Source of the DNA: JANSWP01 sp041941305
GTDB lineage: Bacteria; Bacteroidota; Bacteroidia; Chitinophagales; Saprospiraceae
Assembly: GCA_041941305.1 (NCBI GenBank)
Contig: JBGTQJ010000055.1
Coordinates: 1 to 64,000 of the forward strand
Length of the DNA: 64,000 nucleotides
Direction of reading: 5' to 3'
The stretch's first letter is position 1. The number at the start of each line of letters is the position of its first letter. A program made the position numbers and the translations under genes. Below the pieces are notes generated by a model. The model saw nothing but the letters and a program-made list of their open reading frames with translations. It searched no databases and was not told where the DNA came from. Of this stretch, positions 49,910-59,437 are shown one piece after another.

Positions 49910-52171
49910 TTACCCTAAAATCTCTTCCTGATTCACAAATGGTTGCTTGTACAAGCGTTTACCTGTTGCATTAAAAATCGCATTGGCCAAAGCACCTCCT
50001 GCTGGAGGAAGGGTTGGTTCACCCAGACCTGTAGGATCTTCTGTACTTTCCACAAAGTGAACTTCAACTTCGGGAGCCTCTGACATCCGAATCATCCTAT
50101 ATGTGTTAAAGTTATTTTGCTGTGCCTGACCATTCTCAAAGGTGAAATTGCCAAACATTGCATGCCCCAATCCATCAATGATTCCCCCTTCAACCTGATT
50201 CTTGGCTCCAACAGGATTGATGACAATGCCGCAATCGATTGCACAATACATTTTTTGACACCTTGGTTTTCCATTATCCATCACTACCTCGGCAATTTCT
50301 GCTACATAAGTATTGTGAGAGTAATAGGCACTAATTCCCTGGGCAACTCCCTCTGGTGCTTTTCCCCAATTTGCTTTTTCAGAAGCAAGTTTAATCACAC
50401 CAGCCATTTTTTTGGCATCATAACCTTTCTGTCTTTCCCCTCTACGTGTGATGTCAGATTTGGCTTTTTCGATGGCTTCTTCTGTTTCACCTGTCACTTC
50501 AGCTAAAGCGGCCTCAGTTTCGTTGTCAATCTCTGCCTGTCTGGCAATTGCTCTTTCCAATAAGTCCAATCGCAATTGAACAGCATCCACCCCTAATTCG
50601 TTGGCCACTTCACTTAAAAAAGCTTGTTCGGCATAGGCTAAAAAATTGGTGACGGGGGCACGCCAGGCACCTGTGGTGATATTACTTGGCAAATTATGAG
50701 ACTCTACCAGGTAATTATCAATGGCACAGGCTGGAAAGTTATTTTCACGGGTTGAATTTCTCATATTCACTCCTGTCCCGACCAAATGATAACCTGTAAT
50801 ATTTCCATCCTTCAATGCTGCTTTGAATTTATATTTGGAACCTGGCCGATAAGTTCCAGCTGCCATATCGTCTTCTCTGGTATAAATCACCTGAACTGGC
50901 TTTTGAGCCTGATTTGAAATAGCAGCAGCTTCCAAAACAAAATCTCCATATAATCTTCTTCCAAATCCTCCTCCCATTCGGGTCATATCAATGGTGACGT
51001 CTTTTTTATCTCGCCCTAATAATTCAGCAACTCTATTTTGTGTCCATTCAGGGGTTTGTATCGGTCCCACCAATTCTGCTTTTTCTGTTGTAACGTTAGC
51101 AAAGAAATTCATGGGTTCCATACAGTTATGTGGCAAAAATGGCGCCTCATAAACCCTTTCAATAACCTGATCTGCTTCGGCAGCAGCTCCTTCAAAATCT
51201 CCATCGGCTCTTCTTGGTTCATTGGCCTTGGTATTTAGCAAATTGATCATTTTTTCATCGTGATAAGTTGTATTCTCAAGGGGACTGTCATCTTCCCATT
51301 CAGCTTTTAAGGCTTTTTGTCCTTTTATAGCTGCCCAAGTTGAACTTGCCAAAACAGCTACTTTATCCAGATCATTTCCCTCTTTCATTTTTACGGTGAA
51401 TTTGAAAACATCCTGTACTCCATTAACTTTCCTCACTTCGGAATCATCAAAAGAAACCAACTTTTTACCGAAAGCAGGAGGCCGAAGCACACAGGCATAC
51501 AACATTCCTTCTCGTTTGTAATCTAATCCGAAAAGTGGTTTTCCTGTGATAATTCCTTCCATGTCTACATTGGTAGTAGCCTTGCCTATAATCTTAAATT
51601 CTGAAGGATCTTTCAAGTTAACTTCTTCGGGAACTTCCATTGTGGCAGCTACAGAAGCAACGGCTCCATATCCCAGCGTTTCTCCCTTGTTATTCCTTAT
51701 GACTCCTCCTTCTGTAGTGCAATCGGAAGCACTTATACCCCATTGTTTTGCTGCAGCATCTACCAACATTTTTCTGGCAGTTGCCCCAGCCATTCTAAGA
51801 CTCTCCCAACCCTGGCGAATGGATTGACTTCCTCCAGCAACCTGACGAGTAAATATATCCGTATTAAGTGGAGCTTGCTCAACAATCACATCTTTCCAGT
51901 CAACATCCAGTTCCTCAGCAACAATCATGGGCATGGAGGTCTTGATGTTTTGTCCAATTTCAGGATTTGGAGACATAATGGTTACGATACCCGTATCACC
52001 TATTTTTAGAAATGCATTTATATCAAACCATTCAGAAGGCATGGCTTTCATTTGTTCGACAGTAGGTGAGCAGGAGGCAAACCAACTAAAGCCCAAAACA
52101 AATCCACCACCTGCAGCAGCGGAGGCTTTTAAAAATGATCTGCGATTATATTTAGTTTTTATTAAAGTCAT
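49910..52171 (-). CDS. Molybdopterin-binding subunit of a xanthine dehydrogenase family hydroxylase (IorB type)
   Basis: The 753-residue subunit belongs to the isoquinoline 1-oxidoreductase beta/aldehyde oxidase group. It has a Tat signal (YNRRSFLKASAAAGGGF then a lipobox-like ASC), which indicates export after cofactor loading. Molybdopterin motifs are GGFGRRLYGDF, LPHNCMEPM, and the catalytic Glu in LGEPTLPPAGGALANAIFNATG. It follows the 2Fe-2S subunit gene by about 60 bases. The substrate is unknown; IorAB-type enzymes hydroxylate heterocycles or oxidise aldehydes. No electron-accepting cytochrome c or XdhC maturation gene is adjacent. A repetitive acidic insertion (ETEAALAEVTGETEEAIEKAKS) lies at about residues 545-570. 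Confidence 0.93.
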   Translation of the reverse strand: MTLIKTKYNRRSFLKASAAAGGGFVLGFSWFASCSPTVEQMKAMPSEWFDINAFLKIGDTGIVTIMSPNPEIGQNIKTSMPMIVAEELDVDWKDVIVEQAPLNTDIFTRQVAGGSQSIRQGWESLRMAGATARKMLVDAAAKQWGISASDCTTEGGVIRNNKGETLGYGAVASVAATMEVPEEVNLKDPSEFKIIGKATTNVDMEGIITGKPLFGLDYKREGMLYACVLRPPAFGKKLVSFDDSEVRKVNGVQDVFKFTVKMKEGNDLDKVAVLASSTWAAIKGQKALKAEWEDDSPLENTTYHDEKMINLLNTKANEPRRADGDFEGAAAEADQVIERVYEAPFLPHNCMEPMNFFANVTTEKAELVGPIQTPEWTQNRVAELLGRDKKDVTIDMTRMGGGFGRRLYGDFVLEAAAISNQAQKPVQVIYTREDDMAAGTYRPGSKYKFKAALKDGNITGYHLVGTGVNMRNSTRENNFPACAIDNYLVESHNLPSNITTGAWRAPVTNFLAYAEQAFLSEVANELGVDAVQLRLDLLERAIARQAEIDNETEAALAEVTGETEEAIEKAKSDITRRGERQKGYDAKKMAGVIKLASEKANWGKAPEGVAQGISAYYSHNTYVAEIAEVVMDNGKPRCQKMYCAIDCGIVINPVGAKNQVEGGIIDGLGHAMFGNFTFENGQAQQNNFNTYRMIRMSEAPEVEVHFVESTEDPTGLGEPTLPPAGGALANAIFNATGKRLYKQPFVNQEEILG

Positions 52172-52231
52172 TGTTTCAATTTTGAATTAAGAATGATGAA
52201 TTGTGAATGAAAAGGTGAGAACCATCTTTTA

Positions 52232-52690
52232 CTACATGTTACCCGCTGCAGTTTTGATAGCAGCTTTAATTCTTGTATATGTACCACAACGGCAGAGGTT
52301 GCCGTTCATGGCTTGATCGATATCTTGATCGGAAGGATTTCCATTTTCTTTAAGCAAGGAAGCAGCACTCATGATTTGTCCTGCCTGGCAATAACCACAT
52401 TGTGGAACATCGTGTTCACGCCAGGCATCCTGGAGTGGATGACTTGCGTCTTCAGATAAGCCTTCAATAGTCGTTAATTTTTTGCCCTCAGCACTAGAAA
52501 TTGGAATAGAACAAGAACGCATTGGGCTTCCATCCATATGGATTGTACAAGCTCCACATTGTGCGATTCCGCAGCCGTATTTGGTGCCAAGGAGATTCAG
52601 GTTGTCTCGCAAGACCCAAAGAATGGGGGTATCTGCATCTACATCAACCTGTTGTTTTTTGCCGTTTACAGTAAGATTGAAAATTGCCAT
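52232..52690 (-). CDS. (2Fe-2S) iron-sulfur subunit (IorA type)
   Basis: This is the electron-transfer subunit for the Mo enzyme encoded next. The plant-type ferredoxin cluster is in YGCGIAQCGACTIHMDG with the fourth Cys in MRSC, and the second cluster uses CGYCQAGQIM and CRCGTY. The start at 52690 (MAIFNLTVNGKKQQVDVD) is standard; the ORF is open for another 57 codons upstream, but that part looks like leader DNA. 152 residues is a normal length for this subunit. Confidence 0.95.
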   Translation of the reverse strand: MAIFNLTVNGKKQQVDVDADTPILWVLRDNLNLLGTKYGCGIAQCGACTIHMDGSPMRSCSIPISSAEGKKLTTIEGLSEDASHPLQDAWREHDVPQCGYCQAGQIMSAASLLKENGNPSDQDIDQAMNGNLCRCGTYTRIKAAIKTAAGNM

Positions 52691-52881
52691 AAGAAGATAA
52701 TTTCGAATTGTGGGTGAATAAATGTGAAAGGGTATTAAGAAGTTTAAAATTAAGAAAGGAATATCAAATAATGAAATATGGAATCCGATCCTGCTAAAAA
52801 TCTTTTTGGGATTCATATTTAAATAAAAAATAATAACAAAACTTTGGCTTCTTTTTTGCAATTAATCACTCATCCTCCCCT

Positions 52882-52913
52882 TTTGTATTACTATTTCTAT
52901 CCTCCCAATTTTG
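52882..52913 (+). promoter_or_regulatory. Candidate Bacteroidota promoter for the T9SS type B giant gene
   Basis: TTTG at 52882-52885 and CAATTTTG at 52906-52913 are spaced by 20 bases, close to the TTTG-N19-21-TAnnTTTG consensus (one mismatch in the -7 box). It is 48 bases before the ATG at 52962. Confidence 0.45.
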
Positions 52914-52961
52914 AATCTTCCCCCTAAAATTTAAGGCAACAAAAAACAAAACTAGGACAGA

Positions 52962-55900
52962 ATGATGCGAACAATTACCCTTATACTCATAGTCCTATTC
53001 GGCTATCCTTCTTTCTCTCAGGTAGCCTTTAAAGTAAAGTTATTATCTGATCAGACTACCTATCAAGTATCTATCCGTTCTGATGCAACCTGGGCGGCTC
53101 CTTTTAATACCGTGAGCACAGCACAGGTTTCACTTATTGTTCCCACTGGTGGATTTCAAGTAAGTAATGTCAACAGCATCAATGGTTTGTGGACCAATAA
53201 TACCAATGTAACTGCTCCATTGGAAAATCCCGGAATGGACTATATTATTTTTGGTCTGCAAGGCGCTACAACTGCTATCCCATTTCAAATGGGCGTAGAA
53301 GCACCTTTATTTACTTTTCAAAATAGTGGAGATTGTACAGGAGCTCTGGAATTACTCGAAAATAACCTTGATCCATTCTTCCCTCCCAATTCTCAAAATG
53401 TGAATGTTGGAAATCAAATGGGGGTGATAGGCGCTGGTGTTGGTGTAAATGCTTATACAGGAAACTATGCTACTGGAGCTGCTGATTGTGAAAATCCTGG
53501 TGGTGGAAATGGAGGTGGTGTAGTTGTAGATTGTGACAATATTGACATTTTAGATGTTTCCCAGACTCCTCCTACCATGTGTGGAGTTGCTGATGGTACC
53601 ATTACGATAACTGCAACAAGCCCAATATTTACTTTACAATATACCATTGACGGAGGTGATAATTGGCAAAGTGATGGATTATTTACCGGATTGGCAGCAG
53701 GAGAAATATTTGACATTCAAGTTAGAGATAATGCAGGTATTTGCACAGAAGAATGGGGTTTATTGGAAATGGATGCTCCATTGGCAGCCATAGTGCTCTC
53801 TCAGGATTTTACCAACCCAGGTTGTGGTTTGTCGGACGGTACGATTACTGTTGAAGCAACCAGTGAAAATGGTGAACCTCTAGAGTACAGTCATGATAAT
53901 GGTTTAAGCTGGCAGCCTTCAAGTACCTGGACTAATTTACCAGCAGGTACCTATCCCACTTTGGTCAGAAACCTTACGACCAATTGCGAAACCCTAATAA
54001 ATACCTATATTCTAACTGAAGATTGTACAGGGGGACCTTCAGATTGTTTGGTCACTTTTGAATTGGATAAATTGCCAGGGGATGTTTATCAGGTTTCGAT
54101 CAGACCAAAAACAACATGGACTTTTCCAAATAATATTACCGCTTCTACTCAAATTACAATTAAAGTGACAACCGGTGGTTTCCAGCCAGGAAGCATCGTA
54201 AATTTAATTTCTGGGGTGACATTTGATGTTGCCTCAACCTATACAGCGCCTGTTGAAGATACAGCTCACGATTATATTTCCTTTTACCTTACTAGTCCAG
54301 GAACCCAGTTAATTACATTCGATGATGGGGTAAAATTACCCTTGTTTACTTTTGAAAATGTTGGAGATTGCACTGGCGGTGTATTATTTTATATGGATAA
54401 TGAAACCGACCCTTTTTATCCCCCCAATAGCTTAAATGCAAATGTGGGACAACAAATGACTGTTTCTGGTTTCGGTGGAGCAGATTTGCCTATTTGTATT
54501 TCTACTTCTCCGGTAATGGATTGTCCTCTTGGTCCTTGTGATATCGAACTTCAAGATGTTACATCCACTGATCCAACTTCATGTGGTGGTTCAGATGGAA
54601 CCATAACTGTGAATGCTACTGCCACCCTTAGTTTGGAATACAGCATTGATGGAGGTCAGACCTGGCAGGATAACCCTGTTTTCAATGCGGTTGAGGCTGG
54701 AAACTATACAGTTAAGGTTAGAGCAGGTTTGGGTTGTGAGGATGAATTTCCAACTCAGGTGAGCTTGTTGGAGCCCAATGGTCCAAATGTTTTGACACCG
54801 ATAGCTGATCAAACTTCCTGTGGTGGAGCAAACGTACAGGTGAGTATTGAAATTACCGAACCAGTTATGGCTTTTAATGTGGAAGGAACTGGAGATTTTA
54901 CCAATACCGTAATTGATGGGTCAATTGCAACTTTTGAGGCGGTAGCTACGGGTAACCTTTCTACTTTTAGTGTAGAAATTATGGGAATGAGCGGATGTAT
55001 TGTGATTGAAGAATTCGAGATGAACATCGTAGATATTCCTACAACTACCTATGCTGCACCAGTTCAAGGCTGTATGAATACTGAAGTAGAAATCAGTTAT
55101 TTGGGTAATGCGAGTGCAGATGGTACCCTGAATTGGGATGTTGGTTCAGGAACTATTACCTCAATGAGTAATGCAACATCCAGTCGACCTGAAGGTGCAA
55201 CCATTATGGTTATGTGGACAGAAACTGGAATGCAGGATATTGATTTATTGGTTTCTGAAAGTGGTTGCGACGCTACAAGTGGATCTAGTATTATGATAAA
55301 TGATATCGAAACAGATGTAACTGAAGCAATCACCAATGCCTCAGGTTGTATGGAAGAAAATGGAGAGATTACTATAACACTTTCCAATTCAGGTGATTAT
55401 TCATTCAATTGGGAAGGAGGTAACACTGTTTCCGATGTGTTGAACCAAACTGGACTTGGAACCGGAGACTATAATTTTACGATTACCAACAACGATAATG
55501 GTTGTTTTGAATCCATGGTATTTACTGTTGGAGGGGCAACAGCTCCACCTGATGTCCAAACGGTGAATATAGTTCAACCTTCATGTGATGGAGGTGATGG
55601 AATCCTTGCCCTGACGAACATTGATCCTACCAATACTTTTATATGGGAAAATGATAAAGGTGATACCTTACCTTTAACTGATTCTTTATCTAATTTGGAA
55701 GCCGGAACTTATTTTGTAACGGTAACTGATGGATTCGGTTGTTCTGCTTCAAACTCCTTTGTTTTAGAACAGCCTGAAGCGCCTGTTTTAGTCATTGATA
55801 ACATTTTAAATATAGATTGTCAGGGTAATACAGGTACTGTTGCCTTTTCAGTTGAGGGGCAAACGACTTTTGATTATGAATTATTACTCAATGGGAATAG

Positions 55901-57575
55901 CCAACAAACTGGAACGATTGATGGTGGTACGATGACCTCATTGGATAATTTGCCGGTTGGTGATTATCAATTGGTGATTATCAATAATCAGAACAATTGC
56001 ACCGATGAAGCAACTTTCCCAATTTATTCCACCAATAGTATTTCAGTAATTGCTGTGGGCAATCCCCCAAGTGGTTGCGGAATTTCAGACGCGGAGATTT
56101 GTTTGGAAATTTTCGGGACAAGCCCTTATTTCACGGTGAGCACCAACTTTGGAATTGCTCCCGCTGATTCAATTCTTTCAATAGGTTGTATTACCGGCTT
56201 ATACGATGAAGATGTGCAAATAGTCATTACAGACTCTATTGGATGTCAACTTAATTTCCTGGTTGAATTAGCTGATATAGTGACTCCTCAACTAAGTCCT
56301 GATTCCGTGGACATTACACATGCAGTTTGTCCTGACGACCTTGAAGCAGGAATAGTAGCAGTGAATGGCTCTTCCTATTTTGTTACAGATCTGTCAGGAT
56401 TATTGGTTGGAATGACAACTGATACCAGCTTGGTAAACCTGGCACCTGGCATTTACAATGTAATTCAACAATTGGGGGATTGCGAAGCTACCTTGCAAGT
56501 TGAAATCGAAGGACCGACTCCTTGGGATATTGGAGTAGAAACCATTCCTGAATCTTGTGAGGGTAATGATGGAGCCATTATCCTGAATGCTTCGGGAGGG
56601 ACAGGCACTTTAAATTTTGTCTGGAGCAATGGAGTAACTGGTACGGATACCTTAAATAATTTGACAGCGGATGAATTTCATGATGTGATCATTTCAGACA
56701 GCTTGGGTTGTGAATATGAATTGATGGATTTGACCTCTGATACAGATTGCCAGGATATGCCTTGTCAAGCCATATTTTCTCAATCTTCTGTTTCTGTCAT
56801 GGCTGTCGATGATGTGACCGAGATTTGTTTACCAACATTGGTGGATGATATTTCGAATTTAATTTTGTTCCTGGATGGCGCTATTTACACTCCGCCACTT
56901 AGTGTTTGTGCTAATGGACAGCAAGGCATTATGGTAGACTCTGAACCAGGGCAATACGTTTTTGCGGTAATGGATATTACGACTGATTGTCTGGATACTT
57001 TATTAATCAATATATTGGATGACGGCATACCTGATATTGATACCATTTTTGTTGAGGTGGTGCTTTCGGAGACTGAAATTGTTTGTTTAGATACCAATCA
57101 ACTCACTGGGTTGCCAATTTCCCTAACAAATATTTGTGAAGATTTGGCAACTGACAACGCGCTTACAGATTTTAATGAGAACCCCGATTCTTTTGATGAC
57201 TTGTGTCTGATAATTTCTGGCAGGCATTTGGGTATGGATCAGTTGTGCATGGTTACTTGTGATGATAATGGAGTATGTGATACAACAATAGTGATTATCG
57301 ATGTGGTTAGTCGAGATTTGATAATTTATTCAGGTATGACGCCAAATGGGGACGGTATGAACGACCATTTTAATGTGAAAAACATCGAATTTTATCCCAA
57401 TAACAAATTATCAGTATATGGTCGTTGGGGAACCATGGTATATCAAAAAGATGGTTACAATAATGATTGGTATGGCGACTTCAATGGAAAAGACCTGCCT
57501 GATGGAACCTATTATTACATGCTGGAAGATGGAGAAGGGCAGATGTACACGGGGTATATCCAACTTCAACGGTAA
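52962..57575 (+). CDS. Giant secreted protein with duplicated N-terminal modules and gliding-motility C-terminal domain
   Basis: After a signal peptide (ITLILIVLFGYPSFSQ) comes a module of about 170 residues (VAFKVKLLSDQTTYQVSIRSDATW to GNQMGVIG) and a second copy from about residue 362 (VTFELDKLPGDVYQVSIRPKTTW to GQQMTVSG). Both contain a DPFxPPNS motif and AP-E-P/D-DYI-F-L segments. Between and after them are many SprB-like repeats of 80-90 residues, with CGxxDGTITVxA and S-N-LxAGxY-V-V-D-x-GC patterns. The last 75 residues form the CHU/gliding-motility type B sorting domain (GMTPNGDGMNDHF, YGRWGTMVYQKDGYNNDW). It is a T9SS surface protein of 1537 residues; adhesion is a guess. Confidence 0.9.
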   Translation: MMRTITLILIVLFGYPSFSQVAFKVKLLSDQTTYQVSIRSDATWAAPFNTVSTAQVSLIVPTGGFQVSNVNSINGLWTNNTNVTAPLENPGMDYIIFGLQGATTAIPFQMGVEAPLFTFQNSGDCTGALELLENNLDPFFPPNSQNVNVGNQMGVIGAGVGVNAYTGNYATGAADCENPGGGNGGGVVVDCDNIDILDVSQTPPTMCGVADGTITITATSPIFTLQYTIDGGDNWQSDGLFTGLAAGEIFDIQVRDNAGICTEEWGLLEMDAPLAAIVLSQDFTNPGCGLSDGTITVEATSENGEPLEYSHDNGLSWQPSSTWTNLPAGTYPTLVRNLTTNCETLINTYILTEDCTGGPSDCLVTFELDKLPGDVYQVSIRPKTTWTFPNNITASTQITIKVTTGGFQPGSIVNLISGVTFDVASTYTAPVEDTAHDYISFYLTSPGTQLITFDDGVKLPLFTFENVGDCTGGVLFYMDNETDPFYPPNSLNANVGQQMTVSGFGGADLPICISTSPVMDCPLGPCDIELQDVTSTDPTSCGGSDGTITVNATATLSLEYSIDGGQTWQDNPVFNAVEAGNYTVKVRAGLGCEDEFPTQVSLLEPNGPNVLTPIADQTSCGGANVQVSIEITEPVMAFNVEGTGDFTNTVIDGSIATFEAVATGNLSTFSVEIMGMSGCIVIEEFEMNIVDIPTTTYAAPVQGCMNTEVEISYLGNASADGTLNWDVGSGTITSMSNATSSRPEGATIMVMWTETGMQDIDLLVSESGCDATSGSSIMINDIETDVTEAITNASGCMEENGEITITLSNSGDYSFNWEGGNTVSDVLNQTGLGTGDYNFTITNNDNGCFESMVFTVGGATAPPDVQTVNIVQPSCDGGDGILALTNIDPTNTFIWENDKGDTLPLTDSLSNLEAGTYFVTVTDGFGCSASNSFVLEQPEAPVLVIDNILNIDCQGNTGTVAFSVEGQTTFDYELLLNGNSQQTGTIDGGTMTSLDNLPVGDYQLVIINNQNNCTDEATFPIYSTNSISVIAVGNPPSGCGISDAEICLEIFGTSPYFTVSTNFGIAPADSILSIGCITGLYDEDVQIVITDSIGCQLNFLVELADIVTPQLSPDSVDITHAVCPDDLEAGIVAVNGSSYFVTDLSGLLVGMTTDTSLVNLAPGIYNVIQQLGDCEATLQVEIEGPTPWDIGVETIPESCEGNDGAIILNASGGTGTLNFVWSNGVTGTDTLNNLTADEFHDVIISDSLGCEYELMDLTSDTDCQDMPCQAIFSQSSVSVMAVDDVTEICLPTLVDDISNLILFLDGAIYTPPLSVCANGQQGIMVDSEPGQYVFAVMDITTDCLDTLLINILDDGIPDIDTIFVEVVLSETEIVCLDTNQLTGLPISLTNICEDLATDNALTDFNENPDSFDDLCLIISGRHLGMDQLCMVTCDDNGVCDTTIVIIDVVSRDLIIYSGMTPNGDGMNDHFNVKNIEFYPNNKLSVYGRWGTMVYQKDGYNNDWYGDFNGKDLPDGTYYYMLEDGEGQMYTGYIQLQR

Positions 57576-57582
57576 AACAATA

Positions 57583-57648
57583 AAAATGAAAATGAAAATG
57601 AAAATGAAAATGAAAATGTCAAAAGCACTAATTTTTCATTTTCATTTT
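57583..57648. repeat. Hexamer AAAATG x6 with complementary CATTTTCATTTT, bidirectional terminator
   Basis: Six perfect AAAATG units (57583-57618) face CATTTTCATTTT (57637-57648), which overlaps the folP stop codon. It lies between convergent genes and folds into an AT-rich hairpin whose length can vary with repeat number. Confidence 0.85.
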
Positions 57649-58486
57649 AACTCTCCAGCATTTCCCACAATTTAATTACCTGCATAGCTTCTTTCACATC
57701 ATGTACTCTCAAAATTTTAGAACCTTGTTGTAATGCAATCATATGCAATGCGGTTGTCCCATTCAGTGCTTTTTCAGGGTTCACCTTTAGGACTTTGCAT
57801 ATCATGGACTTTCTCGAAATTCCAGTGAGAATTGGGTATTCGAGCATTTTAAAAACGTGGAGATTATTGAGTAGTTTATAGTTATGGACTACAGATTTTC
57901 CGAATCCGAAACCAGGATCCAGAATAATGTCTTTAATGCCCAGCCCACGTAATTTGCCTAGTTCACCAATAAAAAAATCAAGTATATCCTGTACTACATT
58001 TCCATAAACAGGGTTGACTTGCATGTCTCTTGGTTTGCCCAGCATATGCATCAAAATGTAGGGTACTTCCAAACCTGCAACCGTTTGATACATTAGCTTA
58101 TCAAATTTTCCGGCAGAAATATCATTCACAATACAAGCACCAGCTTCCACAGCTTCCCTGGCAATTCTTGATCGAATCGTATCGATTGAAATAATAAGGT
58201 CTGGGAATTCACGAAGAATCGATTCTATACTAGGGATTACTCGTTTGATCTCTGCTCCTTCTTCTACTATTTCAGCTCCCGGTCGACTTGACATACCTCC
58301 AACATCAATTATTGTTGCGCCTTCTTTAATCATTTTCTCAGCTTGTTTCAAAATCGACTTATCTGTATCATACTTACCACCATCATAAAAAGAATCAGGG
58401 GTTAAATTTAAAATTCCCATAACAATGGGATACTCCAGGTTTATCAACCTTCCTTTACAATTCAATGTTTGATGTTGTACAATCAT
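57647..58486 (-). CDS. folP: Dihydropteroate synthase
   Basis: FolP joins 6-hydroxymethyl-dihydropterin diphosphate to p-aminobenzoate in folate synthesis. Motifs are IVMGILNLTPDSFYDGGKY, IIDVGGMSSRPGAEIV, IVNDISAG, ILDPGFGFGKS, ILTGISRKSMI and the end VHDVKEAMQVIKLW. The SRPGAEIV stretch is the phosphate-binding turn. At 279 residues it is normal. It lies 14 kb from folE, so the folate genes are scattered. Confidence 0.96.
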   Translation of the reverse strand: MIVQHQTLNCKGRLINLEYPIVMGILNLTPDSFYDGGKYDTDKSILKQAEKMIKEGATIIDVGGMSSRPGAEIVEEGAEIKRVIPSIESILREFPDLIISIDTIRSRIAREAVEAGACIVNDISAGKFDKLMYQTVAGLEVPYILMHMLGKPRDMQVNPVYGNVVQDILDFFIGELGKLRGLGIKDIILDPGFGFGKSVVHNYKLLNNLHVFKMLEYPILTGISRKSMICKVLKVNPEKALNGTTALHMIALQQGSKILRVHDVKEAMQVIKLWEMLES

Positions 58487-58558
58487 GAAAATATGCTAAA
58501 CTAGAAATGGAAAAAGGAAATCAGGAACCAAAAGTATTAATTTTGAGCAAAGCCCCGT

Positions 58559-58583
58559 AACCGCCCAAATTTTTGGGCAGGTT
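58559..58583. repeat. Small hairpin upstream of the second DinB gene
   Basis: AACC-GCCCAAA and TTTGGGC-A-GGTT form a stem with one bulged base, 32 bases before the ATG at 58615. It is in the divergent gap between folP and dinB. Confidence 0.5.
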
Positions 58584-58614
58584 AAATCAACAAAGCAACC
58601 TGAAACAGAAAAAA

Positions 58615-59118
58615 ATGAAAAACATATACCAAGACATCGCCAACTATAATCTTTGGGCAAATCGCAAAATGGTAAACTTGTTCACCAGATTGGATGAACA
58701 TCTACTTGAAACAGAAATCATTAGTAGCTTCCCATCAGTCAAATTAACTTTTCTACATATTTGGGATGCCGAACAAATTTGGCTATCAAGGTTAAAAGGG
58801 CATTCTATGACTTTTTTTCCAAGTAAAAATTTTCGAGGAAGCAACTCAGTAATGTTTGAACAAATGCTACAATCTTCCCAGGATTTTTTGGATTTTATCT
58901 CTCAACGGGAGGAATCCTTTTTCAACCAGAATATTCAATACCAGACAACCTCTGGGGCTCAACACAATCAACTGAATCGGGAAATAATTCACCATGTTTT
59001 TAACCATGGAACCTATCATCGTGGACAACTTACAACCATGGCAAGGCAACTAGGCTTAACCCATATAGAAGCAACGGATTACATTTTTTATTTGAGGGAA
59101 AGGCAAAAGACTAAATGA
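58615..59118 (+). CDS. DinB family protein
   Basis: The protein has 167 residues from the ATG at 58615; an upstream TTG at 58573 would add 14 residues and is not needed. DinB motifs are NLWANRKMVNLF at the first helix, LTFLHIWDAEQIWLSRL with the first His, and EIIHHVFNHGTYHRGQLTTMARQLG with the second and third. This is the common DinB pattern H...HxxxHRGQ, which is a metal site. The function is unknown; relatives include thiol-S-transferases. It differs in sequence from the DinB protein encoded at 34807. Confidence 0.9.
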   Translation: MKNIYQDIANYNLWANRKMVNLFTRLDEHLLETEIISSFPSVKLTFLHIWDAEQIWLSRLKGHSMTFFPSKNFRGSNSVMFEQMLQSSQDFLDFISQREESFFNQNIQYQTTSGAQHNQLNREIIHHVFNHGTYHRGQLTTMARQLGLTHIEATDYIFYLRERQKTK

Positions 59119-59437
59119 CTATATTAGGTAAGGAAAAGCTGAAAAAAGAAAGTGAGAGCCATGAGCATGTGAAATTGAGGAAGAAGCCCCTTCGCTAAAG
59201 TCACATTTCTCATCCTCTCACTCTCTGATAACTAACCTTCTTATTGAAAAATCAAAACAACAAAGAATCAGCATATTGCATTTTGATTTGTCCCAAAAAC
59301 GAGGATTTCAGTAGATTCGCTGCCGAAAGGCAAAGTATTGTTCAAAGTTGTTTAAAATTGTTCAAAATGGTAAATACACTGAATGCTCTATTTTTGAATC
59401 ATTTTTAAACCATTTTGAACTATAATTTATCATTAAC
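59119..59437. other. Intergenic gap with hairpin and word repeats before the DUF4230 gene
   Basis: No gene is visible. GTGAGAG-CATGAG-ATGTGA at 59152-59171 pairs with TCACAT-CTCAT-CTCTCAC (59201-59221) as a likely terminator of dinB. From 59340 to 59419, GTTCAAAATGGT-AAA pairs with TTTAAACCATTTTGAAC, another word array. Confidence 0.65.
59389..59396 (+). promoter_or_regulatory. Candidate -7 box TATTTTTG for the DUF4230 gene
   Basis: Exact TAnnTTTG octamer, 42 bases before the ATG at 59438, lying in the loop of the TTTAAACC word hairpin. No clear -33 box is seen. Confidence 0.4.
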
